A stretch of DNA of 64,000 nt from Bacteroides uniformis (GCF_025147485.1 NZ_CP102263.1:2555501-2619500), one strand, 5' to 3'. Shown: positions 27,794-37,937, counted from the first letter of the stretch. Translations and numbers: made by a program. Notes: generated by a model from the sequence alone, not told the origin.

Positions 27794-28359
27794 TACAACC
27801 GGTCAAAGAGAAAATTATATTGGGTATAGACCCTGGTACCACCATTATGGGGTATGGAGTATTGCGTGTGGCAGGTGTCAAGCCGGAAATGATAGCCATG
27901 GGAATTATCGACCTCCGCAAATTTGGAGATCACTATCTGAAGTTACGCCATATTCATGAACGGGTACTGAGTATCATAGAGAGTTATTTGCCTGACGAGC
28001 TCGCTATTGAGGCCCCTTTCTTCGGAAAGAATGTACAGTCCATGTTGAAGTTGGGGCGTGCGCAAGGCGTAGCAATGGCAGCTGCTTTGAGCAGGGATAT
28101 TCCCATTACGGAATATGCTCCTTTAAAAATAAAGATGGCCATCACCGGAAACGGACAAGCATCCAAGGAACAGGTGGCAGACATGTTGCAGCGTATGCTG
28201 CATTTTCCTAAAGAGGATATGCCTACTTTTATGGATGCAACGGACGGGCTTGCTGCTGCCTATTGTCACTTTCTGCAGATGGGGCGTCCCACGGTGGAGA
28301 AAGGCTATCATGGCTGGAAAGACTTTATTGCCAAAAATCCGGATAAGGTGAAGAAGTGA
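27790..28359 (+). CDS. ruvC: Holliday junction resolvase RuvC
   Basis: A 189-residue endonuclease that resolves Holliday junctions during recombination. Acidic catalytic residues are visible: Asp14 in [11 protein letters not shown], Glu74 in [10 protein letters not shown], and Asp149/Asp152 in [13 protein letters not shown]. The start is GTG and overlaps the DUF4286 stop. ruvA and ruvB are not in the window. Confidence 0.96.
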   Translation: MIQPVKEKIILGIDPGTTIMGYGVLRVAGVKPEMIAMGIIDLRKFGDHYLKLRHIHERVLSIIESYLPDELAIEAPFFGKNVQSMLKLGRAQGVAMAAALSRDIPITEYAPLKIKMAITGNGQASKEQVADMLQRMLHFPKEDMPTFMDATDGLAAAYCHFLQMGRPTVEKGYHGWKDFIAKNPDKVKK

Positions 28360-28393
28360 TAAGAATTGAAATGTAGAATCTAAAAATAATATC

Positions 28394-30391
28394 ATGAAAT
28401 TGAATGAACTTGCTATCATTGGAGTGGCTGCAACGACGGTTGTAAGCTGCACTCCCGCGAAGACGGAGTATGCTTCGTACGAACTTTACCCTGTCCGTTC
28501 GGGTAGTCTGACAGAGATGGAATATACACCTGCTGCCACGCAATTCACATTGTGGGCACCTACGGCGGATGAAGTTCGCCTGATGTTGTTCGAAGCAGGA
28601 GACGGAGGGCATGCCTATGAAACTATTTCAATGGAATCCTCTGAAGAAGGAACTTGGAAAACTAAAGTTGAAAAGGACTTGATAGGTAAATTCTACACAT
28701 TCAATGTGAAAATCAATGATAAGTGGTTGGGGGACACTCCGGGTATCAATGCCAAAGCTGTAGGGGTGAATGGAAAGCGTGCCGCCATCATCGACATGAA
28801 ATCCACGGACCCCGAAGGATGGGCAGATGATAAACGTCCGGCATTGGCCTCTCCTGCCGATGTGATTCTTTATGAAATGCACCATCGTGATATGTCCATC
28901 GACCCGTCGTCGGGTATTGAGCATAAAGGAAAGTTCCTGGCATTGACAGAACAAGGAACGGTAAGTCCCGACAAGCTGGCAACCGGCATTGACCATCTGA
29001 AAGAATTGGGAGTGACACATGTACATCTCCTTCCGTCTTATGACTATGCCTCCGTTGATGAGACAAAGCTGGACGAGAACAAGTATAATTGGGGATATGA
29101 TCCGCAGAATTACAATGTGCCTGATGGCTCTTATTCTACCGACCCCTACAAACCGGATGTTCGTATCCGGGAATTCAAGCAGATGGTGCAGGCTTTGCAC
29201 AAAGCAGGTATCCGTGTTGTTCTGGATGTGGTGTATAACCATACTTTCAATACATCCGACAGTAATTTTGAACGTACAGTGCCGGGATACTTTTACCGTC
29301 AGCGACCGGACGGAACGTATGCAGACGGTTCGGCTTGTGGCAATGAAACTGCCAGCAACCGTCCGATGATGCGTAAATACATGATAGAGTCTGTATTACA
29401 TTGGATTAATGAATATCACATTGACGGATTCCGTTTTGACCTGATGGGTATTCATGACATCGAGACAATGAACGAAATCCGTAAGGCGGCAACGTCTGTA
29501 GATCCGACTATATTTATATATGGTGAAGGATGGGCGGCATCGGCTCCACAGATGGCGGAAGATTCTCTGGCAATGAAAGCCAATACTTATAAGATGCCGG
29601 GTGTTGCTGCTTTCTCTGACGAAATGCGTGATGCTTTACGCGGTCCGTTTAATGACAATCATCAAGGTGCTTTCCTTGCTGGATTGCCGGGAGGAGAGGA
29701 GAGCATAAAGTTTGGTATTGTAGGAGCCATCAGGCATCCGCAAGTAAATAATGACTCTGTGAATTATAGTAAGGCTCCGTGGGCGGAACAACCTACACAG
29801 ATGATCAGCTATGTTTCCTGCCATGATGATATGTGCTTGGTGGATAGGCTGAAAGCAAGTATCCCGGGTATTACTCCCGTAGAATTGGCAAAGCTTGACA
29901 AACTGGCGCAAACAGCCGTATTCACTTCCCAAGGTGTACCGTTTATTTATGCCGGTGAGGAAGTGATGCGTGACAAGAAGGGAGTACACAATAGTTTTGA
30001 GAGTCCCGATTCCATCAATGCGATTGATTGGAGACGAAAGGCGGAGCATGCAGATGTATTTGCTTATTATAAAGGGTTGATACAGCTTCGTAAGAAGCAT
30101 CCGGCTTTCCGTATGGGTGATGCGGATTTGGTGCGTAAGCATTTGGAATTTCTACCGGTTGACGGCAGCAATGTGGTGGTTTACCGTCTGAAAGAAAATG
30201 CCAACGGTGATGCATGGGGAGATATTATACTAGTCTTGAATGCCCGTAAGGAGCCTGCCAAACTTACCGTACCCGAAGGTAAATATACAGTGGTCTGCAA
30301 GGATGGCTTTATCAATGAACAAGGTTTGGGCACACTGTACGGCCCCGAAGTTGTTGTTCCGGCCCAATCGGCACTGATTATGTATAAATGA
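28394..30391 (+). CDS. pulA: Type I pullulanase lipoprotein (GH13)
   Basis: A 665-residue debranching enzyme that hydrolyses alpha-1,6 bonds in pullulan and branched glucans. A weak lipobox (TVVSC, Cys19) suggests anchoring to a membrane. A CBM48-like domain (about 45-110, FTLWAPTADEVRLML) precedes the GH13 barrel. The pullulanase signature YNWGYDPQNYNVPDGSYS is at 231-248. Catalytic motifs are DVVYNH (278-283), GFRFDLMG with Asp349, YGEGW with Glu378, and SCHDD with Asp478. It starts 34 bases after ruvC and is followed after 7 bases by an ABC ATPase gene. It lies far from the Sus locus at the window start. Confidence 0.93.
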   Translation: MKLNELAIIGVAATTVVSCTPAKTEYASYELYPVRSGSLTEMEYTPAATQFTLWAPTADEVRLMLFEAGDGGHAYETISMESSEEGTWKTKVEKDLIGKFYTFNVKINDKWLGDTPGINAKAVGVNGKRAAIIDMKSTDPEGWADDKRPALASPADVILYEMHHRDMSIDPSSGIEHKGKFLALTEQGTVSPDKLATGIDHLKELGVTHVHLLPSYDYASVDETKLDENKYNWGYDPQNYNVPDGSYSTDPYKPDVRIREFKQMVQALHKAGIRVVLDVVYNHTFNTSDSNFERTVPGYFYRQRPDGTYADGSACGNETASNRPMMRKYMIESVLHWINEYHIDGFRFDLMGIHDIETMNEIRKAATSVDPTIFIYGEGWAASAPQMAEDSLAMKANTYKMPGVAAFSDEMRDALRGPFNDNHQGAFLAGLPGGEESIKFGIVGAIRHPQVNNDSVNYSKAPWAEQPTQMISYVSCHDDMCLVDRLKASIPGITPVELAKLDKLAQTAVFTSQGVPFIYAGEEVMRDKKGVHNSFESPDSINAIDWRRKAEHADVFAYYKGLIQLRKKHPAFRMGDADLVRKHLEFLPVDGSNVVVYRLKENANGDAWGDIILVLNARKEPAKLTVPEGKYTVVCKDGFINEQGLGTLYGPEVVVPAQSALIMYK

Positions 30392-30398
30392 TGATTGG

Positions 30399-31874
30399 AT
30401 GATGCAACAACATACAATACACATAGCGGGGGGCGTAGTACGCAACCCGCTTGTTCGTTTGACAGAGCCTGTCACCCTTGATTTCCTGGCAGGAGAACAC
30501 ATTGCCATTGTAGGACCGAACGGAGCCGGAAAGAGCCTCCTGGTGGATATGCTGACGGGAAAGTATCCTTTGCGTGATGGTGAGCTTACCTATGATTTCT
30601 CTCCCTCCCTCACGAAAACTGCCTATGACAATATCAAATACATTGCTTTCCGTGATACTTACGGTTCTGCCGATGCCAATTATTACTATCAACAGCGTTG
30701 GAATGCCCACGACCAGGAGGATGCTCCGCTAGTACGCGAAGTGCTGGGAGAGGTAAAAGACGATGTCTTGAGGCGGCAGCTATTTGAACTTTTCAGCATA
30801 GAGCCGATGCTTGACAAGAAAATCATTCTTCTCAGCAGTGGGGAGCTGCGCAAGTTTCAGTTGACTAAAGCTTTACTGACTGCTCCCCGAATTCTTATCA
30901 TGGACAATCCTTTCATAGGACTGGATGCGCCTACCCGTGAACTGCTTTTTAATTTGCTGGAGCGGCTTACCCGGCTGGGCGAGTTGCAGATTGTCCTTGT
31001 GCTTTCCATGTTGGATGACATACCTTCATTTATTACACATGTTGTGCCGGTAGAGGACATGAAGGTGGGCGAAAAGATGGAACGTGAGGAGTATGTGCAG
31101 GCATTCTGTGCGGGCAATCAGATGCGTATTCAGGAAGAGGCCGGAGCGTTGGAGGAATTGCAGCGGCGTATTCTCGATTTGCCCTACGAACATGCGAATT
31201 TCACTTCGGACGAAGTGGTGAAATTGAACGGGGTTAGCATCCGTTACGATGACCGTACCATTCTGAAGGAGCTGGATTGGACAGTGATGCGTGGTGAGAA
31301 GTGGGCGCTGAGTGGCGAGAACGGTGCCGGCAAGTCTACCTTGCTTAGTTTGGTTTGTGCGGATAATCCGCAGTCATACGCCTGCGATATCAGTCTTTTC
31401 GGACGGAAGCGCGGAACGGGGGAGAGTATTTGGGAAATCAAGAAACACATCGGTTATGTCAGTCCGGAAATGCATCGTGCTTATCTGAAGAATCTGCCTG
31501 CCATAGAGATTGTCGCTTCCGGTCTGCACGACAGCATCGGATTGTATAAACGTCCTCATGCCGAACAGATGTCGGTATGTGAGTGGTGGATGGAGATTTT
31601 CGGTATTGCCGCCTTGAAAGACAGTCCTTTTCTGCAACTCTCCAGCGGGGAACAGCGTCTGGCATTATTGGCACGTGCTTTTGTCAAGGACCCGGAACTG
31701 CTGATATTGGATGAACCGCTTCATGGACTCGATACATACAACCGCCGTCGGGTCAAGAAGATTATAGAGGCATTCTGCCATCGTCGGGATAAAACGATGA
31801 TTATGGTAACCCACTATGAGAATGAATTGCCGCAAACAATTACTAACCGTTTATTCTTGAAGCGAAACCGCTGA
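30399..31874 (+). CDS. Tandem-ABC ATPase, ModF-like
   Basis: A 491-residue protein with two ABC ATPase domains and no membrane segments. Domain 1 has Walker A GPNGAGKSLL (about 45-54), signature LLSSGELRKF and Walker B ILIMDNPF. Domain 2 has Walker A GENGAGKSTL (about 306-315), signature QLSSGEQRLAL and Walker B LLILDEPLHGLD. This layout matches ModF, reported as a photorepair or molybdenum-linked ATPase in E. coli. No permease or binding protein is adjacent, so a non-transport role is possible. Confidence 0.85.
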   Translation: MMQQHTIHIAGGVVRNPLVRLTEPVTLDFLAGEHIAIVGPNGAGKSLLVDMLTGKYPLRDGELTYDFSPSLTKTAYDNIKYIAFRDTYGSADANYYYQQRWNAHDQEDAPLVREVLGEVKDDVLRRQLFELFSIEPMLDKKIILLSSGELRKFQLTKALLTAPRILIMDNPFIGLDAPTRELLFNLLERLTRLGELQIVLVLSMLDDIPSFITHVVPVEDMKVGEKMEREEYVQAFCAGNQMRIQEEAGALEELQRRILDLPYEHANFTSDEVVKLNGVSIRYDDRTILKELDWTVMRGEKWALSGENGAGKSTLLSLVCADNPQSYACDISLFGRKRGTGESIWEIKKHIGYVSPEMHRAYLKNLPAIEIVASGLHDSIGLYKRPHAEQMSVCEWWMEIFGIAALKDSPFLQLSSGEQRLALLARAFVKDPELLILDEPLHGLDTYNRRRVKKIIEAFCHRRDKTMIMVTHYENELPQTITNRLFLKRNR

Positions 31875-31941
31875 CCGAATAATAATTACGTCAAGCAAAG
31901 ATAATAAAGGACTGGCGGGAACCATTTATGGTGTAAATCGT

Positions 31942-31949
31942 TATATTTG
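31942..31949 (+). promoter_or_regulatory. -7 box of the transaldolase gene
   Basis: TATATTTG, 28 bases upstream of the ATG at 31978. Confidence 0.5.
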
Positions 31950-31977
31950 TAATATCAACCATCTAAACATTTATATC

Positions 31978-32634
31978 ATGAAGTTTTTTATTGATACGGC
32001 AAATTTGGAACAGATTCGGGAGGCCTATGACTTGGGCGTACTCGACGGAGTTACCACGAATCCTTCGCTTATGGCAAAAGAAGGTATCAAGGGAGTGGAG
32101 AACCAGCGAAAACACTATGTGGACATCTGCAACATTGTGCAGGGAGATGTGAGTGCCGAGGTGATAGCCACCGACTATGAAGGTATGATTAAAGAGGGTG
32201 AAGAGCTGGCAGCCTTGAATCCGCATATTGTAGTGAAGGTACCTTGCATTGCAGAAGGTATTAAGGCCGTTAAATACTTCTCGGGCAAAGGTATCCGTAC
32301 AAATTGTACTCTGGTATTTTCTGTCGGTCAGGCATTGCTTGCAGCCAAGGCAGGTGCAACGTATGTTTCTCCGTTTGTGGGGCGTCTCGATGACATCTGT
32401 GAGGATGGCATTGCATTGGTTGCGAAGATTGTAGAGATGTACCGTTATTATGGATATACCACCCAGGTACTTGCCGCCTCTATCCGTCATACGGCACATA
32501 TCATGCAGTGTATAGAGGTGGGTGCTGATGTGGCTACTTGTCCGCTTTCGGCCATTAAGGGTTTACTTAATCATCCGCTGACCGATTCCGGTCTGAAGAA
32601 GTTCCTTGAAGATTACAAACGCGTGAACGGATAA
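31978..32634 (+). CDS. fsa: Transaldolase, fructose-6-phosphate aldolase type
   Basis: A 218-residue short-type transaldolase. The N terminus MKFFIDTANLEQIREAYDLG and GVTTNPSLMAKEG are family hallmarks. The Schiff-base lysine is in IVVKVPC near residue 85, and the phosphate-binding end has TCPLSAIKGL. Enzymes of this length act either as transaldolase in the pentose phosphate pathway or as fructose-6-phosphate aldolase; sequence reading does not separate the two. It has its own promoter. Confidence 0.9.
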   Translation: MKFFIDTANLEQIREAYDLGVLDGVTTNPSLMAKEGIKGVENQRKHYVDICNIVQGDVSAEVIATDYEGMIKEGEELAALNPHIVVKVPCIAEGIKAVKYFSGKGIRTNCTLVFSVGQALLAAKAGATYVSPFVGRLDDICEDGIALVAKIVEMYRYYGYTTQVLAASIRHTAHIMQCIEVGADVATCPLSAIKGLLNHPLTDSGLKKFLEDYKRVNG

Positions 32635-32683
32635 ACTTAAAATATCCTATAAGCCTATCTTTCAATGTAATTATTGACTAATA

Positions 32684-32717
32684 TTGGTGAGAAATAGAAT
32701 AAAAAGATTTATTTTTG
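32684..32717 (+). promoter_or_regulatory. Promoter of the LTA-synthase-like gene
   Basis: TTGG at 32684-32687 and TATTTTTG at 32710-32717, 22 bases apart. The start codon at 32750 follows 32 bases later. Confidence 0.55.
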
Positions 32718-32749
32718 CACCTTATATTTAGATATACAATAAGGCACCG

Positions 32750-34648
32750 ATGAAAGATAGGCTCATAGGATTTATTAAGACATACTGCTTGTTTGTCTGC
32801 ATTTTTGTGTTGCAGAAACCACTATTTATGCTGTTTTACAAATCGCTGTATCCGGATGCCTCGTGTGCGGACTGGTTCAGTGTCATTTGGCATGGGTTAC
32901 CTTTAGACCTATCTCTGGCTGGTTATCTGACAGCTATTCTCGGTTTTCTTTTCATAACCTCTGTATGGACACTTTCTAAATCCCTTCATCGCATCTGGTG
33001 CGGCTATTTCCTCTTCATTTCAGTACTTATCTCCATAATTTTTACTGTCGATTTAGGATTATACGAGTATTGGGGGTTCCGTTTGGATGCTACTCCGTTA
33101 TTCTATTTCTTTTCCTCCCCTAAAGACGCAGTGGCCAGTGTCAGCATTTGGATGGTGCTGGGGGGAATTGTGGCAATGGCTGTTTATGCTGTCGTGCTGT
33201 ATGCTGTTTTCTACGGCATCTTGCTGCAGAAGAAGCTGTTGCTGCGGATGAAACTGCCTTATCGTCGCCTGAAGGTGTCAGGTATATTGTTGCTGATGAC
33301 GGGGTTACTGTTTATTCCTATCCGTGGAGGCTTTACAGTATCTACCATGAATGTGGGGAAAGTCTATTTCAGTGCCGAGCAGCGTCTGAACCATGCAGCT
33401 ATCAACCCTGCATTCAGTCTGATGGAATCTCTTGCCAAGCAGAAGGACTTCAGCAAGCAGTACCGTTTTATGGAAGCTGCGGAGGCCGACCGGCTTTTTA
33501 AAGACATGCTTGAACCCGCAGGTGCCGGTGGTCAAACGGAAGAGACAGATTCTGTGCTGCAACCTGCCGATTCACTGCATACTTTATTCAATACTCAGCG
33601 TCCCGATGTACTCTTTGTGATTCTTGAGAGTTTTTCCTCCAGGTTGATGACAGCTTTGGGAGGTGAGCCGAATATTGCCGTCCATCTGGATAGCTTGAGT
33701 AAGGAAGGGGTGCTCTTTACGAACTTCTACGCCAACAGTTTCCGTACGGACCGTGGGCTGGTGGCTATCTTGAGTGGCTATCCTGCCCAGCCCACTACTA
33801 GTATTATGAAGTATCCCCGTAAAACGCAGTCCATTCCTGCCATTGCAGGCAGCTTGCGGAAGGCGGGTTATGGTACCAAGTATTATTATGGCGGTGATGC
33901 CGACTTTACCAATATGCGTTCCTACCTGATGTCATCAGGCTTTGAAGACATTGTTTCCGACCAGGATTTTCCCGTAACGGAACGTTTAAGTAAGTGGGGG
34001 GCGCACGACCATCTCGTATTCAACCGTCTGCTGGAAGACTTGAAAGCCGAAGCTGCCGAAGGAACTGCCGAAGAGAAAACTCCTCATTTCCGTGTCTTGC
34101 AGACCTCCAGCAGCCACGAGCCTTTTGAAGTACCTTTCCGTCGTCTGGAGAATGACCGGCTGAACGCCTTTGCCTATACGGATAGTTGTGCAGGCGATTT
34201 TGTAAGACAGTTCCGTGAGCTTCCCCAGTGGAAGAATACGGTGATTGTGTTTGTTCCAGACCACTTGGGAGCTTATCCCGAACATATCGACAATTTGTCG
34301 GTAGAACGCTACCGGATACCTCTGTTGATGGTGGGCGGTGCTGTCCGAGAGCCGAGGCGCATTGACGTCTATGGCTCGCAACATGATATTGCAGCCACGT
34401 TGCTGGCCCAATTGGCGCTGCCCCATGATGAGTTTGTTTTCAGTAAAGATATGCTTAATCCCGCTTCCCCTCATTTCGCGTTCTTTACCGTACCCGATGC
34501 TTTCGGTATGGTGACAGCGGACAATCAAGTGATATTCAATTGCCAGGCGGGTACTGTGGTAGTGGATGAGGGCACAGCAAAAGGGAAGAACCTGCCGTTG
34601 GGCAAAGCCTATTTGCAAAAATTATATGATGATATAGCCAAAAGATAA
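32750..34648 (+). CDS. LTA-synthase-family sulfatase-fold transferase
   Basis: A 632-residue inner-membrane protein. About five membrane segments occupy residues 8-195, followed by a periplasmic sulfatase-fold domain from about 285. Its start VLFVILESFSS gives metal ligand Glu293, and NSFRTDRG gives nucleophile Thr333. VPDHLGAYPEH further on supplies metal-binding Asp and His. Relatives transfer phosphoglycerol or phosphoethanolamine groups from lipids to envelope polymers; in a Gram-negative the acceptor is likely a periplasmic glucan, lipid A or capsule. A PAP2 phosphatase gene starts 3 bases later. Confidence 0.85.
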   Translation: MKDRLIGFIKTYCLFVCIFVLQKPLFMLFYKSLYPDASCADWFSVIWHGLPLDLSLAGYLTAILGFLFITSVWTLSKSLHRIWCGYFLFISVLISIIFTVDLGLYEYWGFRLDATPLFYFFSSPKDAVASVSIWMVLGGIVAMAVYAVVLYAVFYGILLQKKLLLRMKLPYRRLKVSGILLLMTGLLFIPIRGGFTVSTMNVGKVYFSAEQRLNHAAINPAFSLMESLAKQKDFSKQYRFMEAAEADRLFKDMLEPAGAGGQTEETDSVLQPADSLHTLFNTQRPDVLFVILESFSSRLMTALGGEPNIAVHLDSLSKEGVLFTNFYANSFRTDRGLVAILSGYPAQPTTSIMKYPRKTQSIPAIAGSLRKAGYGTKYYYGGDADFTNMRSYLMSSGFEDIVSDQDFPVTERLSKWGAHDHLVFNRLLEDLKAEAAEGTAEEKTPHFRVLQTSSSHEPFEVPFRRLENDRLNAFAYTDSCAGDFVRQFRELPQWKNTVIVFVPDHLGAYPEHIDNLSVERYRIPLLMVGGAVREPRRIDVYGSQHDIAATLLAQLALPHDEFVFSKDMLNPASPHFAFFTVPDAFGMVTADNQVIFNCQAGTVVVDEGTAKGKNLPLGKAYLQKLYDDIAKR

Positions 34649-34651
34649 CGT

Positions 34652-35329
34652 ATGACAGCACTTATGGACGCCTTGCAAGGGGCAATAGATGTAGACACAA
34701 ACATATTTTTTTCCATCAATCGGATGCACAACATGTATTTCGATTATTTTATGAGCGCTTATAGCGGTAAGTGGGTTTGGATTCCCATGTATGCTGCCAT
34801 CTGGTATGTGATGTTGCGCAATTTTCATTGGAAGGTCACACTGTTTTGCATGATAGGCCTTGCGCTCACCATTACTTTTGCCGACCAGGCATGTGCCACT
34901 TGGATACGTCCCTATGTGGAGCGTATGCGTCCTTCTAATCTGAATAATCCCATTTCGGAGATGGTGCATATCGTCAACAATCATCGTGGAGGGCGTTATG
35001 GTTTTCCTTCGTGTCATGCCGCCAATACCTTCGGATTGGCGTTTTTCCTGTTCTTTCTATTCCGCAAGCGGTGGCTTACTCTTTTCATTATGGCCTGGGC
35101 GTTGCTGACGTGCTATTCGCGCGTATATCTCGGTGTGCATTATCCGGGTGATTTGTTGGCAGGGACTATTGTGGGGCTGATTGGTGCCTGGCTGATTTAC
35201 CGCTTGTTTGTGAAGGTTAGCGGATATAAGCGTGTCGAGCATGTCACTCATGTCTATGCTCCTATATGGGTAGGGTTGCTGACGATAGCGGGGATGCTGG
35301 TTTATGCCGGAATACGGATATTGTTGTAG
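34652..35329 (+). CDS. PAP2-family membrane phosphatase
   Basis: A 225-residue membrane protein with about six hydrophobic segments. The catalytic PAP2 motifs are visible: RPYVERMRPSNL, FPSCHAANTFG with the catalytic His, and SRVYLGVHYPGDLLAG. Members dephosphorylate phosphatidic acid, undecaprenyl pyrophosphate or lipid A phosphates. Directly coupled to the LTA-synthase-like gene, it may recycle the lipid product of that enzyme. It converges with the TonB-type gene. Confidence 0.87.
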   Translation: MTALMDALQGAIDVDTNIFFSINRMHNMYFDYFMSAYSGKWVWIPMYAAIWYVMLRNFHWKVTLFCMIGLALTITFADQACATWIRPYVERMRPSNLNNPISEMVHIVNNHRGGRYGFPSCHAANTFGLAFFLFFLFRKRWLTLFIMAWALLTCYSRVYLGVHYPGDLLAGTIVGLIGAWLIYRLFVKVSGYKRVEHVTHVYAPIWVGLLTIAGMLVYAGIRILL

Positions 35330-35339
35330 ATGACAGTCT

Positions 35340-37937
35340 TTAGAACTGATAACCAGCAGTCACCATAACCTCCCGTGGACGGATATTCAACCGTGAAGTA
35401 TAGCTTTGTGTGGCCGAGTAGGTAGTATAGGCATACTCTTTCTTGTTGAACAGATTGCTGAGGCTGGCTTCCACTCTCCATTTCCTTGTCTTATAAATGA
35501 GTGATGCGTCTACAAACAGTGTGTTGAGATGCGTATCGCTGTTTAAATCGTTCCGGTAATGTTCTCCGGAAAGGCAGAGGTCGACGTGTCCGATGCTGAA
35601 TGTGAGGTGCATACGCTGTACGAAGTCCAGTAGAGGAGCAAGGTGCGTGTCGTTCCCTATTTTACTGCCGCCATAGCTGATTGTGGCATGATATTCGGCT
35701 TCGAAAGCTTCGGCGGGCGACCATATCAGTTTGGGTTCCATCTTAAGATAGTCATAACGGTATTTTTGAGGCGGGCCGTTTCCGGCTGTTTCCGTTTGTG
35801 GAGTGAGGGCGTCTGTATCTGAAACCCGTGTCAACTGCCAGCCGGTATTGCGGCTCAGTTGTAAGTCAAGTGAGGTTTTCAGATTCCAGTCGAAAAATCC
35901 CTTGGAGAGAGTGCTGAGCAGGAACCAACTTTGTGTACTGTTAGAATGTAGGCGAAGGGTGTGGACAATGCGGTTTTCAGAGATACTCTGTTCATTCAAG
36001 GTGTTGTAGTGTACATGCCGGTAGGACAAAGTGGCGGTGGCGAAAAATTCCTGCACGGTATTCTTGTATTCTCCATAAAGGTTGTATTGTTGGCGTGTAC
36101 TGACGGGGAAGAGGCCGTCAGTGTTTTTCCAGGTACGGTAGTCTGTCCGATAGGTAAAAGGGCAGAGGTCTGTGACATCTCCTGCTGAGCGGTGTAAACT
36201 GCCGTAGAGGAAAATTTTCCAATGGTAGTCCGGCTGATAGCGCAGATAGAGCGACGGATTGAAAAAGAGAAAAGAGCGCTGTTGCGAGAAGTAGCGCTTA
36301 TAGCTGAGAGGGAGTGACAGACTTCCCTGCCACTTGCCTTGCTCCAACTGGAAGTAGGGGGAGAGGTAGGGAGAAAAACTGGATGCGCCAAATGTTTCCA
36401 TCCGGGTGGAATGGTGCTTTACCGATGCCCATTCGCCCTTTATACCGGCGGTGTATTGCCGGGTGAAACCGTTGTGTTTTCTTAGGTGGCTGGCCTTATT
36501 GTCGTTGTAAAGGCTGTGCTGGATGAATTTGTCTTTCCCGTCGTGTAGTGACAAGGAGGAGGGCAGATAGGCATACTGTGTGGCAGAATTGAACTCCCAT
36601 GTGTATTTCTCTCCATTACGGATAAGGCTGAAGAAATTCTTTGCCGTAAACTGGGAGGTGCGCATCGTTTGCTGCAACTCGTGGGAGGTGCCGCGGTTCG
36701 TTTCACTTTCTGCCAGGAAGCGGTTCGATAGATAGTGGATGGCCTTATTATCCTCATAGTGTATTTCCATATGGGTGGCATCGTTCTGCAGGCAGTAGTG
36801 GTAGGTTTCATCCATGCGTATGGTGTCATCGGGCTGGTAGTAGACTTGCGAGTTGCCCCGTTGCTGAGTAATCCGGTTATGGGTATATCCGGCTTGCAGG
36901 CGCAGGGAACGTTCGTCGTTCCATTTATACATGCGGTTGGCATTCAGTGTATGGGTTTCGTTGAAGAGCAGCCGTTGCTTGTCGAGGGGAGCGCTGATGC
37001 CCGGTTTTACCAGAAAGCCGTGCAGGGGAATCTGTTGGGATGTGTTGTTTGTCAGTATATGTTGCTCACGGCTAAGGTCGGTACCGTTGTTGTTGCTCTT
37101 GTAGCCGTAGATGCTTTGCTTGCCTTTACCCAGTTGGAGGGCATTGGCGGCGTTTTCCCAAAGAAGCGTTCCTTTGTCCCTCTTCGTTTGTGCCGTTCCG
37201 GTCGTTTCTTGTGTTCCATCACTCCAGCCTGCACCCAGGGTACCGTTGATAATCCATTGGTCGCGTGCCTGTGGGTCGAGTTTCAAGTTCAGGGCTATTT
37301 CATCCGAACTGAGTTTTCCTTTCAATGCCTTGACCGATTGGTAGTTCTCCATAATTTCTGCCGATTTTACGGCTTTGGCACTGAGGTTGTTGTTGATTTG
37401 GCTGTAGCGTCCACCCGTCACGTCCATACCCTCCACAAAATAGTGGTCGATGGCTTTACCTTTATATTTCACCTGCCCGTTGTCGTCAATATCCACACCG
37501 GGGAGCTTTTTCAGAACATCCTTGATGTGTACGTCCTTGGAAGAGGCAAACTCTGCCAGATTATACCTTACGGTATCTTTCCTGCCATGAATGCGGCCGG
37601 GACGTATTTGGACTTCTTTCAGTGCAATGGCTTCGGAATGCAGACGAATATGGAGTGTTTCTGCTGCCGATATGTTGCGTATTTCCCGTCTATAGCCCAG
37701 CAGTGATACGCTGACTTGCAGGCTGCCGTTGTATTTCCATGGCAGGGAATATCTCCCCCGGGCATCGGTCAGGGCGTAATCTATCATGGTGCCGTTTCGC
37801 AGCACACTAATCATTACGGCTTCCAGCGGTTGTCCGGTTTCTTCGTCCGTTACCAAGCCACTGAGAGACTGTGCATGCGCTGTCATTGCAAACAAGGCAA
37901 GGATTGGCAGCAAGAGTTTCTTGAAGTGTATATCCAT
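35340..37937 (-). CDS. TonB-type outer-membrane beta-barrel protein with CarboxypepD-like domain
   Basis: About 865 residues from MDIHFKKLLLPI. A longer in-frame TTG start at 37964 overlaps the upstream stop and adds non-signal residues, so the ATG is preferred. A signal peptide ends at AHAQ. A carboxypeptidase-regulatory-like domain (about 20-105, GLVTDEETGQPLEAVMISVL) is followed by a plug-like region (ASSKDVHIKDVLKKLPGVDI) and a long barrel ending VMVTAGYQF. It follows a GLPGLI gene on the same strand after 19 bases. This protein pair recurs in Bacteroidota; the ligand is unknown. Confidence 0.83.
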   Translation of the reverse strand: MDIHFKKLLLPILALFAMTAHAQSLSGLVTDEETGQPLEAVMISVLRNGTMIDYALTDARGRYSLPWKYNGSLQVSVSLLGYRREIRNISAAETLHIRLHSEAIALKEVQIRPGRIHGRKDTVRYNLAEFASSKDVHIKDVLKKLPGVDIDDNGQVKYKGKAIDHYFVEGMDVTGGRYSQINNNLSAKAVKSAEIMENYQSVKALKGKLSSDEIALNLKLDPQARDQWIINGTLGAGWSDGTQETTGTAQTKRDKGTLLWENAANALQLGKGKQSIYGYKSNNNGTDLSREQHILTNNTSQQIPLHGFLVKPGISAPLDKQRLLFNETHTLNANRMYKWNDERSLRLQAGYTHNRITQQRGNSQVYYQPDDTIRMDETYHYCLQNDATHMEIHYEDNKAIHYLSNRFLAESETNRGTSHELQQTMRTSQFTAKNFFSLIRNGEKYTWEFNSATQYAYLPSSLSLHDGKDKFIQHSLYNDNKASHLRKHNGFTRQYTAGIKGEWASVKHHSTRMETFGASSFSPYLSPYFQLEQGKWQGSLSLPLSYKRYFSQQRSFLFFNPSLYLRYQPDYHWKIFLYGSLHRSAGDVTDLCPFTYRTDYRTWKNTDGLFPVSTRQQYNLYGEYKNTVQEFFATATLSYRHVHYNTLNEQSISENRIVHTLRLHSNSTQSWFLLSTLSKGFFDWNLKTSLDLQLSRNTGWQLTRVSDTDALTPQTETAGNGPPQKYRYDYLKMEPKLIWSPAEAFEAEYHATISYGGSKIGNDTHLAPLLDFVQRMHLTFSIGHVDLCLSGEHYRNDLNSDTHLNTLFVDASLIYKTRKWRVEASLSNLFNKKEYAYTTYSATQSYTSRLNIRPREVMVTAGYQF

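Noticed and set aside
32750..34648. LTA synthase as evidence of a Gram-positive source
   Set aside because: The family is widespread in Gram-negatives, and every neighbouring gene is of Bacteroides type.
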